Origin: Afipia clevelandensis ATCC 49720 | Lineage (GTDB): Bacteria; Pseudomonadota; Alphaproteobacteria; Rhizobiales; Xanthobacteraceae | NCBI RefSeq assembly: GCF_000336555.1 | Contig: NZ_KB375281.1 | Coordinates: 1,599,578 to 1,663,577, forward strand | Length of the DNA stretch: 64,000 nt | Reading direction: 5' to 3' | Part shown: positions 36,592 through 46,406 of the stretch, piece by piece | How the letters are laid out: every line of letters starts with the position of its first letter | How positions within the stretch are numbered: position 1 is the stretch's first letter | Position numbers and translations under genes: made by a program | The notes under the pieces: generated by a model | Seen by the model: only the letters and a program-made list of their open reading frames with translations | Database searches by the model: none | What the model was told of the DNA's origin: nothing

Positions 36592-36668
36592 GTCATTGCG
36601 AGCGAAGCGAAGCAATCCATTCTTAGGAAAAGCTGGATTGCTTCGTCGCTAACGCTCCTCGCAATGAC
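36592..36668. repeat. Dispersed repeat, 'CATTGCGAG...GAAGCAATCC' family
   Basis: GTCATTGCGAGCGAAGCGAA at the left and TCCTCGCAATGAC at the right. The inner arms AAGCAATCCA and TGGATTGCTT pair around TTCTTAGGAAAAGC. Fourth copy in the window; ends Anbu's unit. Confidence 0.85.
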
Positions 36669-36712
36669 GATTGAGAAATCAACACCAAAGAAGAAAACAA
36701 AGGGAGAAACAC

Positions 36713-37465
36713 ATGTCCGCACTTAAGGTCGCCCTCGTCACCGGCGCCGGCTCCGGAATCGGCCGCGCCTCGTCGCTGGCGCTGATGAAGGCCGGGTTCT
36801 CGGTCGTGCTCGCCGGACGGCGCAAGGATGCGCTGGAGGAAACCGCCAGGCTCGGCAAGGATCACGGCAAGAGCCTCGTGGCGCCGAGCGACATGACCGA
36901 CCCGGCCTCGATCGCCGCGTTGTTCGCCAAGACCATGGAGACGTTCGGCCGCCTCGACGTGCTGTTCAACAACGCGGGCGTCGGTACGCCGCCGGTGCCG
37001 CTGGAAGACCTCACCCTGCAGCAATGGCAGACCACGGTCGACACCAACCTCACCGCGCCGTTCCTTTGCACGCAGCATGCCTTCCGCATCATGAAGAACC
37101 AGACACCGCGCGGCGGACGCATCATCAACAACGGATCGATCTCGGCCTATGCGCCGCGCCCGTTCTCCTCGCCCTATACGTCGACCAAGCACGCCATCAG
37201 CGGCCTCACCCGCGCCACCGCGCTCGATGGCCGCGCCTATGACATCGCCTGCGGCCAGATCGACGTCGGCAATGCCGCCACCGAGATGACCGAGCGCATG
37301 ACCGGCGGCGTGCTTCAGCCGCGCGGCGATACCATGGTCGAGCCGCGCATGGATGTGCAGAACGTCGCCGACGCCATCGTGTTCATGGCGACGCGCCCGC
37401 TCGACGCCAACGCGCTGTTCCTCAACATCATGGCGACCAAGATGCCATTCGTGGGACGGGGCTGA
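36713..37465 (+). CDS. Short-chain dehydrogenase/reductase
   Basis: A 250-residue classical SDR. The cofactor motif is [10 protein letters not shown], the NNAG block is present (VLFNNAGVG), and the catalytic Tyr-Lys pair is in [12 protein letters not shown], with Ser in [10 protein letters not shown]. It uses NAD(H) or NADP(H); substrate unknown. GGGAG lies 5 bases before ATG 36713. A NAD(P)H-dehydrogenase-like gene follows 6 bases after the stop, so the two form an operon. Confidence 0.9.
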   Translation: MSALKVALVTGAGSGIGRASSLALMKAGFSVVLAGRRKDALEETARLGKDHGKSLVAPSDMTDPASIAALFAKTMETFGRLDVLFNNAGVGTPPVPLEDLTLQQWQTTVDTNLTAPFLCTQHAFRIMKNQTPRGGRIINNGSISAYAPRPFSSPYTSTKHAISGLTRATALDGRAYDIACGQIDVGNAATEMTERMTGGVLQPRGDTMVEPRMDVQNVADAIVFMATRPLDANALFLNIMATKMPFVGRG

Positions 37466-37471
37466 CGATCT

Positions 37472-38248
37472 ATGCGCGCGCACATCGTCCTCGCTCATCC
37501 CGAGCCGAAATCCTACAACGCGCACCTGGCCGCAACCGGCCGGGAGGCCCTTGAACGGAAAGGCTGGTCGGTTACCGTCTCCGATCTTTACCAGATGGGA
37601 TTCGATCCCTGCGAGCGCCCGGAGCATTATCTCGCGCCGCTGGATCGCAGCCGGTTCGATGTACAATCCGAGCAGCGGCATGCATCCGCCTCGCAAACGA
37701 TCCCGTCCGATGTTGCCGCCGAAATCGCGCGGCTCGATCAGGCGGACCTGCTGATCCTGCAATATCCGATGTGGTGGCACCTGCCGCCCGCGATACTGAA
37801 AGGATGGTTCGATCGCGTTTTCATCTACGGCGACGTCTACACCAGCAAGAAGCGCTTCGAGAACGGCCGGTTTGTCGGCAAGAAGGCGATGCTGTCGGTA
37901 ACGGTCGGCACCAGCGAAGATACCTATGCCTATAACGGACGCAGTGGCGACATCGACCTGCTGCTGTGGCCGGTCAATTTCTCGCTCGCTTACGGCGGAT
38001 TTTCGGTGCTCGAGCCTTTCGTCGCCTATGGCGTGGAAGCGGGCTTACGCTATTCGGACTCATCGTCGGTGGAAGCGCGGCTGAAAGCGATCACCACCGA
38101 TTTCGCAACAACCCTGTCGCGGGTCGAAACCATTCCTGCGATCCCGTTCAACCAGATGGCCGACTGGGGCGGAGATGGACGGATTACGCCGGACGCGCCG
38201 GTCTATTCGCCATTCATCCGCCGCAAGCCGCAACTCGAGCTTGAGTGA
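37472..38248 (+). CDS. NAD(P)H-dependent oxidoreductase, flavodoxin-fold (NQO1-like)
   Basis: A 258-residue flavodoxin-like quinone reductase. It begins MRAHIVLAHPEPKSYNAHLA, which forms the FMN phosphate loop. LLILQYPMWWHLPPAILKGW and FDRVFIYGDVY are the NQO1/MdaB signature. SVTVGTSEDTYAYNGRSGD is the flavin-contact loop. It reduces quinones or azo/nitro compounds by two electrons. It shares a transcript with the SDR 6 bases upstream. Confidence 0.9.
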   Translation: MRAHIVLAHPEPKSYNAHLAATGREALERKGWSVTVSDLYQMGFDPCERPEHYLAPLDRSRFDVQSEQRHASASQTIPSDVAAEIARLDQADLLILQYPMWWHLPPAILKGWFDRVFIYGDVYTSKKRFENGRFVGKKAMLSVTVGTSEDTYAYNGRSGDIDLLLWPVNFSLAYGGFSVLEPFVAYGVEAGLRYSDSSSVEARLKAITTDFATTLSRVETIPAIPFNQMADWGGDGRITPDAPVYSPFIRRKPQLELE

Positions 38249-38276
38249 TCGCCGTGGTGGGAGACGGCGCGCCAGT

Positions 38277-38843
38277 TCAGGCCGTCAACTCCACCGTCTC
38301 GAAATCGGCGGGCAGGATCACTTCCAGCAGTTCGCACTCGTCGGAGTAATCGCGGATCAAATGCCGGATACGCGGCGGCTGTGTCCAGCAGCTTCCCTCG
38401 CGCATCAGGATTTCGCCCTGCCCCTCCAGATAGGTCTTCACCCAGCCTTTAAGGACATAGACCATCTGGAATTCGACATCGTGCAGATGCAGCTTGGAGA
38501 CTTCCTGCGGATTGCACGGCCCGATCAGGCGGATGACGTGGGCGCGCGCAAGGCCGTGGGTGCCCTTGGCGATGCCGAGATCGCGGTATTCGGCATAGGC
38601 GCGCAGGCCGTCGGCGCGGAAATCTTCCTCGCGATGATGGCTGACGACGAAACGCTGCTTCGGGCGTACGGGCTTGGCTGTGCGAACCGCCGTTGCACCC
38701 GGCTTGCGGGCTGTAGCGCGTGATGCGGATGCCGCCGTCTTGCGCGGAGCGGATGCCTTCACGGCGGCTTTGCGCGCCGCCGGCTTCGAGTTCGTTTTGG
38801 CCTTTTTCGTTTTGTTTGTTTTGGCCGGTTTCTTCTGAGCCAT
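38277..38843 (-). CDS. Cupin-domain protein with lysine/alanine-rich N-tail
   Basis: A 188-residue protein in two parts. Residues about 1-60 are Lys/Ala/Thr/Arg-rich and disordered (KKPAKTNKTKKAK, KPAARKAAVKASAPRK), like the tails of bacterial histone-H1-like proteins. Residues about 75-185 are a cupin: SKLHLHDVEFQMVYVLKGWV, then GSCWTQPPRIRHLI. The cupin His set is partial, so metal binding is uncertain. GGGAGG lies 5 bases before ATG 38843. The tail suggests DNA, RNA or polyanion binding; function unknown. Confidence 0.8.
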   Translation of the reverse strand: MAQKKPAKTNKTKKAKTNSKPAARKAAVKASAPRKTAASASRATARKPGATAVRTAKPVRPKQRFVVSHHREEDFRADGLRAYAEYRDLGIAKGTHGLARAHVIRLIGPCNPQEVSKLHLHDVEFQMVYVLKGWVKTYLEGQGEILMREGSCWTQPPRIRHLIRDYSDECELLEVILPADFETVELTA

Positions 38844-38932
38844 GCACGCCTCCCTTCCAGCGGCATCAACGATGCCGCGCGGCAAGGCAAGGTTAGCGGC
38901 TGGCAGTCAGCCGGACAATCCGGCTGACGACC

Positions 38933-39232
38933 TCAGTGCAGCCGGAAGACGCCGTCGATGGCCTTGATCTCCGCAGGCTTGATCAGCTTGGAATGCGCGA
39001 CCGTGACCGACACCAGCGGCCCCTCCAGCTTTTCCTGCCAGAAGGCGAGAAAGTCCTTCAGCGCCGGAAAGTTCGGAAACAGGTCGTAGTTCTGCCAGAC
39101 GTAGGATTGCAGCAGCCAGCGGTGATCGGGGCGCCGGTAGAGAATTTCGGCCGTGGTCAGGCCGTAACCGGCGAGTTGCCGCTTGAAGTCCTCCGAGACG
39201 TTGCCCTGAGGAACGGTCGCAGTCGAAACCAT
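38933..39232 (-). CDS. Usg family protein
   Basis: A 99-residue protein with the Usg core: QLAGYGLTTAEILYRRPDH, WLLQSYVWQNYDLFPNFP, LKDFLAFWQEKLEGPLVSV, and VAHSKLI. In Caulobacter usg lies before trpF, but no trp genes are near here. Function unknown, apparently cytosolic. AAGGAGG lies just before ATG 39232. Downstream of its stop is a 9-bp hairpin (38906-38928) without a U-tract. Confidence 0.93.
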   Translation of the reverse strand: MVSTATVPQGNVSEDFKRQLAGYGLTTAEILYRRPDHRWLLQSYVWQNYDLFPNFPALKDFLAFWQEKLEGPLVSVTVAHSKLIKPAEIKAIDGVFRLH

Positions 39233-39404
39233 CAGAACCTCCTTAAAGAGGCGCGATGATCGCGAACCGGATTCCACGTCGCGACCAAACGCGCTTGAGG
39301 AAAAACCTGACGCAGTACGAAGGCTCATCTCAAGACCAAACTTTGAATAAATTGTTAATAATCAAAGCACTGGCAGCATCGCGTCAGGACTGCTGACAGA
39401 ACCG

Positions 39405-40100
39405 TCACCCGAACAGATGCGCCAGATAGAACGCCGCGCCGGCGGCAAGCCCGCCCACCAGCGCGGTCTGGAATCCGGATTTCAGCATGCTGATGCCGGT
39501 CAGCCGTCCTTTCACCGCGCCGAACACCGCAAGCGCAATGCCCGTGCAGACCACCGAATAGATCAGCGCCGTGCGCAGTTCACCGGTGAGCATGTAAGGC
39601 AACAGCGGGATCAAACCGCCGACGAGATAGGACACCGCGATCGTCGCCGCGCTGATCGGTGCACGCTTCGAGTCGGGTTTCTCGAGACCGAGCTCGAAGC
39701 GCATCATGAAATCGACCCAGCGCTTCTTGTCCGCTGACATCGCGGCCACCACCGATTCCAGCGCGTCGCCCTTCAACCCGTAGGCGGTGAAGATGTCGCG
39801 CACCTCGCCGATCTCGGCCTCGCGCATGTTGTCGACTTCCCAGGCCTCGCGGCGCTCCTCTGAAGCAAAGTGCTCCTGATCCGTCCTTGCTGCGAGATAG
39901 CCGCCAAGGCCCATGGCGATGGCGCCGGCCGCGATCTCCGCAAGGCCCGCGGTGACGATGAGCTGCGTCGATGTCACCGCCGCGGACAACCCAGCCGCCA
40001 GCGCGAACGGCACGGTGAGGCCGTCGGCCATGCCGATCACGACATCGCGGACGGAGGCGGAGCCAAGGAAATGACGTTCGACATGGGGCGTGGCGGGCAT
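39405..40100 (-). CDS. VIT1/CCC1 family iron/manganese transporter
   Basis: A 231-residue membrane protein with five hydrophobic segments. HFLGSASVRDVVIGMADGL and VPFALAAGLSAAV are the conserved N-terminal helix of VIT1/CCC1. GAIAMGLGGYLAARTDQEHF begins the cytoplasmic metal-sensing region rich in Glu (EEREAWEVDNMREAEIGEV-like). It exports or sequesters Fe2+ or Mn2+. A near-perfect Irr-type iron control element (40139) lies 38 bases before its start, consistent with control by iron through Irr. The relative MbfA of Bradyrhizobium carries the same domain with an added ferritin-like part; this gene lacks that part. Confidence 0.92.
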   Translation of the reverse strand: MPATPHVERHFLGSASVRDVVIGMADGLTVPFALAAGLSAAVTSTQLIVTAGLAEIAAGAIAMGLGGYLAARTDQEHFASEERREAWEVDNMREAEIGEVRDIFTAYGLKGDALESVVAAMSADKKRWVDFMMRFELGLEKPDSKRAPISAATIAVSYLVGGLIPLLPYMLTGELRTALIYSVVCTGIALAVFGAVKGRLTGISMLKSGFQTALVGGLAAGAAFYLAHLFG

Positions 40101-40138
40101 CGGCAGGATTCTCCGAAAGGAACTCTGCCCGTCATATA

Positions 40139-40155
40139 TTTAGAACAATTCTAAA
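40139..40155. promoter_or_regulatory. Irr-type iron control element (ICE) before the VIT1 gene
   Basis: TTTAGAACAATTCTAAA is a perfect 17-base palindrome (19 with flanking A and T). It matches, from memory, the ICE motif TTTAGAAnnnTTCTAAA bound by the iron-responsive regulator Irr in Rhizobiales. It sits 38 bases before the leftward transporter gene, a repressor-like position. Irr represses iron-export and storage genes when iron is scarce, which fits the transporter. Confidence 0.85.
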
Positions 40156-40322
40156 TTCAAAGTCTCAGCCACGCAGGACGGAAAGCCATCAGCGGAAAAT
40201 GCTCCACCGCGCGGTTAATGATGAGACGGAATTTCTGGCAGCCGTCACACGCGAGTGCCAATTTTTCTGCTACAGACCCTTGCCCGGCGCGCGCCATGGG
40301 CCTATGTCCGTTCCAGTTGTGG

Positions 40323-40349
40323 GTAGCACTCGCTCACCCTGACTGCTAA
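40323..40349 (+). promoter_or_regulatory. CIRCE operator before groES
   Basis: GTAGCACTC, a 9-base spacer, then GACTGCTAA. Against the CIRCE consensus TTAGCACTC-N9-GAGTGCTAA each arm has one mismatch. It lies 42 bases before groES, the expected place for HrcA repression. The hrcA gene is not in the window. Confidence 0.9.
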
Positions 40350-40391
40350 CCTAGCAAAAACACAGACTTATCAATCTATTAGGAGGACTGC

Positions 40392-40706
40392 ATGAAATTC
40401 CGTCCGCTTCACGACCGCGTCGTGGTCAAGCGCATCGACGCCGAAGAGAAGACTGCTGGCGGCATCATCATTCCGGACAGCGCCAAAGAGAAGCCCTCCC
40501 AGGGCGAAATCCTTTCGGTGGGTCCGGGCGGCCGTGACGAAGCCGGCAAGCTGATCCCGATCGACCTCAAGGTCGGCGACATCGTCCTGTTCGGCAAATG
40601 GTCCGGCACCGAGGTCAAGATCGACGGCCAGGAAGTGCTGATCATGAAGGAAAGCGACATCATGGGCGTCATCACCGAGACCGGCGCCAAGAAGAAGGCC
40701 GCCTAA
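40392..40706 (+). CDS. groES: Co-chaperonin GroES
   Basis: A 104-residue co-chaperonin that caps Gro[22 protein letters not shown] opens the domain. The mobile loop reads [17 protein letters not shown], with the GGIII GroEL-contact residues. [20 protein letters not shown] is the conserved core strand. GGAGG lies just upstream of ATG 40392, and a CIRCE lies upstream. It is separated from groEL by 140 bases filled with a palindromic repeat pair. Confidence 0.98.
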   Translation: MKFRPLHDRVVVKRIDAEEKTAGGIIIPDSAKEKPSQGEILSVGPGGRDEAGKLIPIDLKVGDIVLFGKWSGTEVKIDGQEVLIMKESDIMGVITETGAKKKAA

Positions 40707-40719
40707 GCCACGCCATTAG

Positions 40720-42490
<1,771 letters not shown>

Positions 42491-42519
42491 TCCACGCGTC
42501 TTTCGCAGTTACGAAATGC

Positions 42520-42548
42520 AAAACCCCGGCAGCGATGCCGGGGTTTTT
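42520..42548 (+). terminator. Rho-independent terminator of groEL
   Basis: AAAACCCCGGC (42520-42530) pairs with GCCGGGGTTTT (42537-42547) around AGCGAT; five T bases follow. Nearly the same sequence is found at 46407-46435, and the stem without the T-tract at 43897-43920. Confidence 0.92.
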
Positions 42549-42574
42549 GTTTTGCGTTAGCTCTTGCCTCCCGC

Positions 42575-42889
42575 CTACTTGTCCGCGTGCTTGAGGATCG
42601 ACTTCAGCAGTCCCGGAAAGCGCGCGTTGATGTCGGCCTCGCGCACGGCGTTGCGATGCTCGACGCCCTGCTTGGTGGTGTGGATCAGGCCCGCCTCGCG
42701 CAGCACGCGAAAATGGTTCGACAGCGTCGACTTGGCCATCTCCGGGCACGGCGCCGCCGCCGTACACGACATGCAATCCTTCTGGCCGATCAGTCCCTTG
42801 ACGATCATCAGCCGCGTCGGATCGGCCAGCGCGGCGAGAACGCCGGCCAGCGTGATGTCCTGACGCGCGGGGTGAACGAACTGCACCAT
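42575..42889 (-). CDS. ArsR-family transcriptional regulator
   Basis: A 104-residue winged-helix repressor. LADPTRLMIVKGLIGQKDC is the ArsR N-terminal helix, and KSTLSNHFRVLREAGLIHTT the recognition helix and wing start. Two CxxC-like segments (DCMSCTAAAPCPEM) could bind metal or sense oxidants. It is divergent from an SDR gene, and an inverted repeat lies between. So it probably represses itself and the SDR gene, being released by a small ligand or oxidant. Confidence 0.9.
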   Translation of the reverse strand: MVQFVHPARQDITLAGVLAALADPTRLMIVKGLIGQKDCMSCTAAAPCPEMAKSTLSNHFRVLREAGLIHTTKQGVEHRNAVREADINARFPGLLKSILKHADK

Positions 42890-42915
42890 AAAAATAATAT
42901 AGGCCGCCCCTTGAT

Positions 42916-42958
42916 CTGGTTCAATAGTTCAATACTTCCGAACTATTGAATCAACCAG
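42916..42958. promoter_or_regulatory. Inverted-repeat operator between arsR-type gene and SDR gene
   Basis: TTCAATAGTTC (42920-42930) and GAACTATTGAA (42940-42950) are perfect 11-base arms separated by 9 bases. Outer CTGGT/ACCAG also match with a 3-base offset. The element lies in the 114-base gap between the two divergent starts, where the ArsR-family protein would be expected to bind. Confidence 0.8.
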
Positions 42959-43003
42959 AAGGTCCGGACGACGGATCGGACAGACAGGTCAGGGACAACG
43001 ATC

Positions 43004-43756
43004 ATGACGAAGAAACTTGAAGGCAAGGTCGCGCTGGTCACCGGCGCATCCAAGGGCATCGGCGCGGAAATCGCGCTTCAGCTCGCAGAGGAAGGCGCCA
43101 ACGTCGCCGTCAACTATGCGTCGAGCAAGCAAGGCGCGGACGATGTGGTGGCCAAGATCAAGGCCAGGGGCGGCAAGGCCGTGGCCGTGCACGGCAACCT
43201 CTCCGAGGCCAGGGCCGCGAAGTCCGTGGTCGCGGAGGCCGTGAAGGCGCTCGGGCCGATCGACATTCTGGTCAACAACGCCGGCGTCTACGAATTCGCC
43301 CCGCTCGAGGCCATCACGCCGGAACACTTCCACAAGCACTTCGACCTGAACGTGCTGGGTCTCCTGCTGGTCTCGCAGGAAGCCGTGCAGCACTTCAATG
43401 CGAACGGCGGCAGCATCGTCAACATCTCGTCCGGCGTCTCGACCATCACGCCGCCGGGCTCGGCGGTCTATACTGCGACCAAGGCGTCGGTGGACGCCAT
43501 CACGGCGGTGCTGTCGAAGGAGCTGGCCGCGCGCAAAATACGCGTGAATGCGGTCAATCCCGGCATGATCGTCACCGAAGGCGTGAAGTCCGCGGGCTTC
43601 CATGAAGGCGAGCTGCGCACCTGGATCGAAACCGCCACCCCGATGGGCCGGGTCGGCAAGGTCGAGGAGATCGCCTCGGTCGTCACCTTCCTCGCCTCCG
43701 AAGGCGCGTCCTACATCACCGGCGAAACGCTGCACGTCACCGGCGGGTTCAGGTAG
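43004..43756 (+). CDS. Short-chain dehydrogenase under ArsR control
   Basis: A 250-residue classical SDR. VTGASKGIGAEIAL is the cofactor loop, NNAGVYEFAPL the NNAG block, SSGVSTITPPGSAVYTATKAS the catalytic Ser-Tyr-Lys stretch, and ASYITGETLHVTGGFR the typical end. It reduces or oxidises an alcohol or keto group; substrate unknown. AGGGA precedes ATG 43004. The divergent ArsR gene and its palindrome suggest inducible expression. Confidence 0.92.
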   Translation: MTKKLEGKVALVTGASKGIGAEIALQLAEEGANVAVNYASSKQGADDVVAKIKARGGKAVAVHGNLSEARAAKSVVAEAVKALGPIDILVNNAGVYEFAPLEAITPEHFHKHFDLNVLGLLLVSQEAVQHFNANGGSIVNISSGVSTITPPGSAVYTATKASVDAITAVLSKELAARKIRVNAVNPGMIVTEGVKSAGFHEGELRTWIETATPMGRVGKVEEIASVVTFLASEGASYITGETLHVTGGFR

Positions 43757-43896
43757 GCGGCCGACAGTCCAACGCCTCTGCGTTACGGCTTGGGCGATAT
43801 CGGACCTCTGAGAGAAGCTGTCCTTCCGGACGCGGCGCGGCATCCTTCATGCCGCTCCGCGGAGCCGGAATCCCGCGCGAAGAACACGAAACGCAG

Positions 43897-43920
43897 AACC
43901 CCGGCAGCGATGCCGGGGTT
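43897..43920. repeat. Third copy of the groEL-terminator stem
   Basis: AACCCCGGC-AGCGAT-GCCGGGGTT is identical in stem and loop to the groEL terminator at 42520. Here GGCC, not a T-tract, follows, so terminator activity is doubtful. The 15 bases before it (GAACACGAAACGCAG) also resemble those before the groEL copy. It lies between the convergent SDR and GGDEF-EAL genes. Confidence 0.7.
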
Positions 43921-43940
43921 GGCCTGCAGCAGTTGACCGA

Positions 43941-46019
43941 TCAGGCCGCTTTTGTCTCCGCTTGATCGAATGCTGAAATATGGCTCGCCTCGCGCAGCTT
44001 TGTCTCCGCGATGACATCTGTCAGCCTGTCCAGCGGCGCGGGCTTCGCCATGAGATAGCCCTGCCCTTCCTTGCATCCTTCGCGCATGAGAAACGTCCGC
44101 TGCGCAAGCGTCTCGATGCCTTCCGCGAGAACGGGGACATTGAGACTCGCGCCGAGCGCCAGCACGGTGCGGACGATGGCAACGGCGGACATGTCGTCCG
44201 GCAGCTTGCGCACGAACGATTGATCCAGCTTGATCTTGTCGAAAGGGAACGCGTGGAGTGTTGCAAGCGACGAATATCCCGTTCCGAAATCGTCCATTGC
44301 AATGGCAATGCCCATCGACTTCAGCTTGCGCAGCGTATGAAGCGCGGCGATCTCGTCCTGCATCAGTGTCGATTCAGTCACCTCGACTTCCAGCCGCGAC
44401 GGAGACAGGCCGGTTTCCAGCAGGATGGAATGTATCTTCTCTGCAAGATCATTCTGCCTGAACTGAATCGGCGAGAGATTGACCGCGACAACGCCCGGAA
44501 TTTTCCCCGCGGCCGCGTCCTGACATGCCCTGCGCAACGCCCATTCGCCCATGGGAATGATCAACTCAGATTCCTCCGCCAGCGGAATGAAATCCGCCGG
44601 CGAAACACATCCCCGCGTGGGATGGACCCAGCGCATCAGCGCTTCAGCGCCCCGGATCGATCCGTCCGCCAGAGACGTCTGGATCTGATAATGCAGGGCA
44701 AGTTCATCGTTCTGGATCGCGAAGTGAAGATCCCGCGCCAATGTCCGGCGGTCGCGCGCGAGTTCGTCCATGCCCTGATCGTACTTGCAGATCAATCCGC
44801 GCTGCCTGGTCTTCCCGCGATGCATCGCAAGCTTGGCCTGACTGAGCAGGTGATCGCGCTCCGGGGTATCGGTCGGAAAGATCGCATAGCCGATGGACGC
44901 GGTGAGCTTGACGGGCGTTCCCTTCGCATTGAAAGGCTCGGTCAGCGCCGCGCTGATGCGTTCGGCGAATTCCTGTGCCGTTGCTGGCTGGTTGCCCGAC
45001 ATTTGCAACGCAAGAAACTCGTCGCCGCTCTGGCGCGCCAGAAATTCCCCCGGCCTCAGCATGGCGCGAAGGCGTTCGGCGACCTGAATCAGGACAAGAT
45101 CGCCCGTGCTGTGTCCGAACACGTCATTGACGTCCTTGAAGCCGTCGATATCGATCGAGAACGCCGCGAGCTTGTGCGCCTTCTCGTGGGCGTCGGACAC
45201 GTCGAACGCCAGGCGCTCGTTGAATGCAATGCGGTTCGGCAGGCCGGTCATGGTGTCGTTGAACGACAGTTGAAAGATGCGGTCGGCGGCTTCGGTGCGC
45301 GACCGCAAATCGATGATGTACGACGAAAATCCGCTGCCGATGACAAGAAGCACCGCGCCCACCACGCCGATCGCGAGCGTATGCGCTGGGATCAGGTTCG
45401 GCGGTAACTGGACGGTGGTATCCGGAATCATGCTGTGAGATGCGAGCAGCGTATAGTGCATGGCGCAAATCAGAAACGTCATCACGATGGCCGCGCCGTG
45501 GCGGCAGTAACGCGTCACCGGGCGGTTCGCCCGGCTCACCGACAGGGCGCCGAGCCCGAGCCCCAACACAACGCTGATGCCGATGCCGAACCAGCTCCAG
45601 TCCACGGTGCCGGCGACATACCATGCTTTCAGGCCGACATAGTGCATGGCGAGGATGCCGGCGCCGACCACCAGTCCTCCGAGTTCGGGAGCAAGCGAGG
45701 GCCGCTTGCGGCTGCCGATTTCAAATCCGACGACGCATGTGGCAATGGCGATAAGCAGCGCGCCGGCTGTCGGCGCAAGATCGAAGCCGCTGTGCAGCAG
45801 CGGCGCTTGCGACAGGATGGATATGAAGGTCGATGCCCAGAGCGCAGCGCCGGTTCCCAGCGAAGCCATGAACAGCCAGCCGTAGCGCGTCAATCCCTGC
45901 GTGGCGCGGGCACGCGCGAAGTGCCGCATGCCGACCCAGGTGCCGAACAGGCAAACGGCGGCGGCGACGAAAATCAAGCCGTGATGATAGACGAACAATA
46001 AATTCGTATAATCAAACAT
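43941..46019 (-). CDS. MHYT-GGDEF-EAL membrane protein
   Basis: A 692-residue cyclic di-GMP enzyme. An MHYT sensor domain with about seven helices (MHYVG at 125-129, MHYT at 187-190) binds a diatomic gas or metal in relatives. The GGDEF domain (about 255-410) has SGDEF at 331-335 in place of GGDEF, and no upstream RxxD inhibitory site is visible. The EAL domain (about 425-675) has EALMRW (459-464), VNLSPIQF, EVTES, DDFGTGYSS (576-584) and LAEGIET, all consistent with an active phosphodiesterase. So it may mainly degrade cyclic di-GMP. GGAG precedes ATG 46019. Confidence 0.93.
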   Translation of the reverse strand: MFDYTNLLFVYHHGLIFVAAAVCLFGTWVGMRHFARARATQGLTRYGWLFMASLGTGAALWASTFISILSQAPLLHSGFDLAPTAGALLIAIATCVVGFEIGSRKRPSLAPELGGLVVGAGILAMHYVGLKAWYVAGTVDWSWFGIGISVVLGLGLGALSVSRANRPVTRYCRHGAAIVMTFLICAMHYTLLASHSMIPDTTVQLPPNLIPAHTLAIGVVGAVLLVIGSGFSSYIIDLRSRTEAADRIFQLSFNDTMTGLPNRIAFNERLAFDVSDAHEKAHKLAAFSIDIDGFKDVNDVFGHSTGDLVLIQVAERLRAMLRPGEFLARQSGDEFLALQMSGNQPATAQEFAERISAALTEPFNAKGTPVKLTASIGYAIFPTDTPERDHLLSQAKLAMHRGKTRQRGLICKYDQGMDELARDRRTLARDLHFAIQNDELALHYQIQTSLADGSIRGAEALMRWVHPTRGCVSPADFIPLAEESELIIPMGEWALRRACQDAAAGKIPGVVAVNLSPIQFRQNDLAEKIHSILLETGLSPSRLEVEVTESTLMQDEIAALHTLRKLKSMGIAIAMDDFGTGYSSLATLHAFPFDKIKLDQSFVRKLPDDMSAVAIVRTVLALGASLNVPVLAEGIETLAQRTFLMREGCKEGQGYLMAKPAPLDRLTDVIAETKLREASHISAFDQAETKAA

Positions 46020-46184
46020 CGCAGTCTCCGGCGATTACCAGAGACTATACGTGTTAAGCCTGAGTATCCGGGACACGCCTCGCCGGAATTGGGTGGAATA
46101 GCGTTTCCAATCAATGAACAGCCTCGGCAGCGGTGAGCTTGGGCCATTAATCTATTGCAGGCTTTTGTTCCTATTCATCTCCCG

Positions 46185-46252
46185 ATGAGGGGCGTTTCGC
46201 GATTCGTCACGGTGCGCCAGGCGGGATGCGGTGGCCGCGTGCGGTGTTCGAT
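46185..46252 (+). repeat. Truncated copy of the 47882 dispersed element (5' part only)
   Basis: Runs from ATGAGGGGCGTTTCGCGA to GTGCGGTGTTCGAT. It matches 47882-47948 in the same orientation at about nine bases in ten, with one base of indel. GCGGGATGCGGTGGCCGCGT is identical in both. It resumes no further homology after 46252, so the copy is truncated. Together the two copies flank the groEL remnant and the SIR2-like cassette. Confidence 0.85.
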
Positions 46253-46316
46253 TCGCCGGATACGCATGAAACCTGTTTCTTTGGACAGATCGTGCGCGGA
46301 CAGCGATGATCAGCGG

Positions 46317-46376
46317 GTGGCAAAGAAGGGCGGCGCGGCTGCTCCGGCGATGCCGGGCGGCGGCATGGACTTCTAA
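46317..46376 (+). pseudogene. groEL: Remnant of a groEL 3' end
   Basis: Twenty codons read [19 protein letters not shown] and a TAA stop, matching the GroEL C-terminus at 42490 ([17 protein letters not shown] then GMDF). Twenty-seven bases beginning CAAAGAAGGGCGG are identical to groEL at synonymous positions too. Nothing upstream of 46317 is groEL-like, so it is a 3' fragment only. It is followed 30 bases later by a copy of the groEL terminator. It is not translated as groEL; it is embedded in the tail of a spurious frame starting at 46155. Confidence 0.85.
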
Positions 46377-46406
46377 GTCCATTCGTTCAAGCAGGTATCA
46401 GAATAC

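Noticed and set aside
38906-38928. GTCAGCCGG/CCGGCTGAC hairpin after usg as a terminator
   Set aside because: Nine-base stem but no U-tract on either side; too weak to call.
46155-46376. 73-codon frame joining repeat, spacer and groEL tail
   Set aside because: Its end is a groEL remnant and its start a noncoding repeat; no ribosome site. Reported as a pseudogene fragment instead.
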